From contig DATAHN010000099.1 in the NCBI GenBank assembly GCA_036263155.1, positions 1-7,005 of the forward strand: a DNA stretch of 7,005 nt, in the 5' to 3' direction. Source of the DNA: DASUBN01 sp036263155. GTDB taxonomy: Bacteria > Pseudomonadota > Gammaproteobacteria > Natronospirales > REEB76. A model generated the notes under the pieces. That model searched no databases and was not told the DNA's origin. It worked only from the letters and a program-made list of their open reading frames with translations. Positions 6,945 through 7,005 of the stretch are shown piece after piece. The translations under genes were made by a program, and so were the position numbers. Each line of letters opens with the position of its first letter. The stretch's first letter is position 1.

Positions 6945-6974
6945 CTAATTGATTTGCCAATCATCCTTTGGATA

Positions 6975-6993
6975 GTCGCCAGGTTTGGGCGAC
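6975..6993. repeat. Short inverted repeat near the right edge
   Basis: GTCGCC (6975-6980) and GGCGAC (6988-6993) form a perfect 6-bp stem around a 7-nt loop. Neither strand shows a following T-run, so it is not a clear terminator. No gene is visible between the tRNA remnant and the window end. Confidence 0.4.
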
Positions 6994-7005
6994 CAACTAC
7001 TTGGG

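Noticed and set aside
6758..7005. A mobile element or CRISPR-like array after the tRNA
   Set aside because: There is no transposase, no regular repeat/spacer periodicity and no terminal inverted repeats. Only the split tRNA remnant is supported.

Overview
The window looks like chromosomal DNA of a high-GC Gram-negative bacterium, most likely a gammaproteobacterium. The protein-coding DNA is strongly GC-biased, so large antisense shadow frames are everywhere. Start sites carry ordinary Shine-Dalgarno sequences. The single tRNA has a genomically encoded CCA and a near-consensus sigma-70 promoter. No gene here fixes the genus.

From right to left, the minus strand carries one signalling cluster. 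First is a membrane histidine kinase with a multi-pass MASE1-like sensor, then PAS, GAF, HisKA and HATPase domains (3929-6541). Next is a stand-alone Rcp1-type response regulator (3471-3929), whose ATG shares one base with the kinase stop codon. After a 36-nt gap comes a 1099-residue c-di-GMP enzyme with the order REC, four PAS domains, GGDEF, EAL (135-3434). A fourth minus-strand gene starts 77 nt after that stop and leaves the window after about 19 residues; it looks membrane-associated or secreted. The spacing suggests an operon in which one kinase could feed two receivers: the small regulator and the receiver of the c-di-GMP enzyme.

Residue-level reading predicts that the large enzyme degrades c-di-GMP rather than making it. 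Its GGDEF half has AADEF in place of the signature, Asn in place of the first metal-binding Asp, and no inhibitory RxxD. Its EAL half keeps every catalytic residue at the expected spacing. Its second PAS domain resembles a LOV domain but has Trp at the position of the photoreactive Cys.

On the plus strand, divergent from the kinase, is tRNA-Pro(CGG) at 6681-6757 with a clear promoter. Downstream is an AT-richer stretch holding a decayed second copy of the tRNA 3' part. That copy is split at the T-loop/T-stem junction by an 84-nt GC-rich segment, and a 37-codon frame runs across the whole split copy. This tRNA-derived repeat is the least ordinary part of the window. The rest is a recognisable two-component/c-di-GMP module with an unusual combination of domains.
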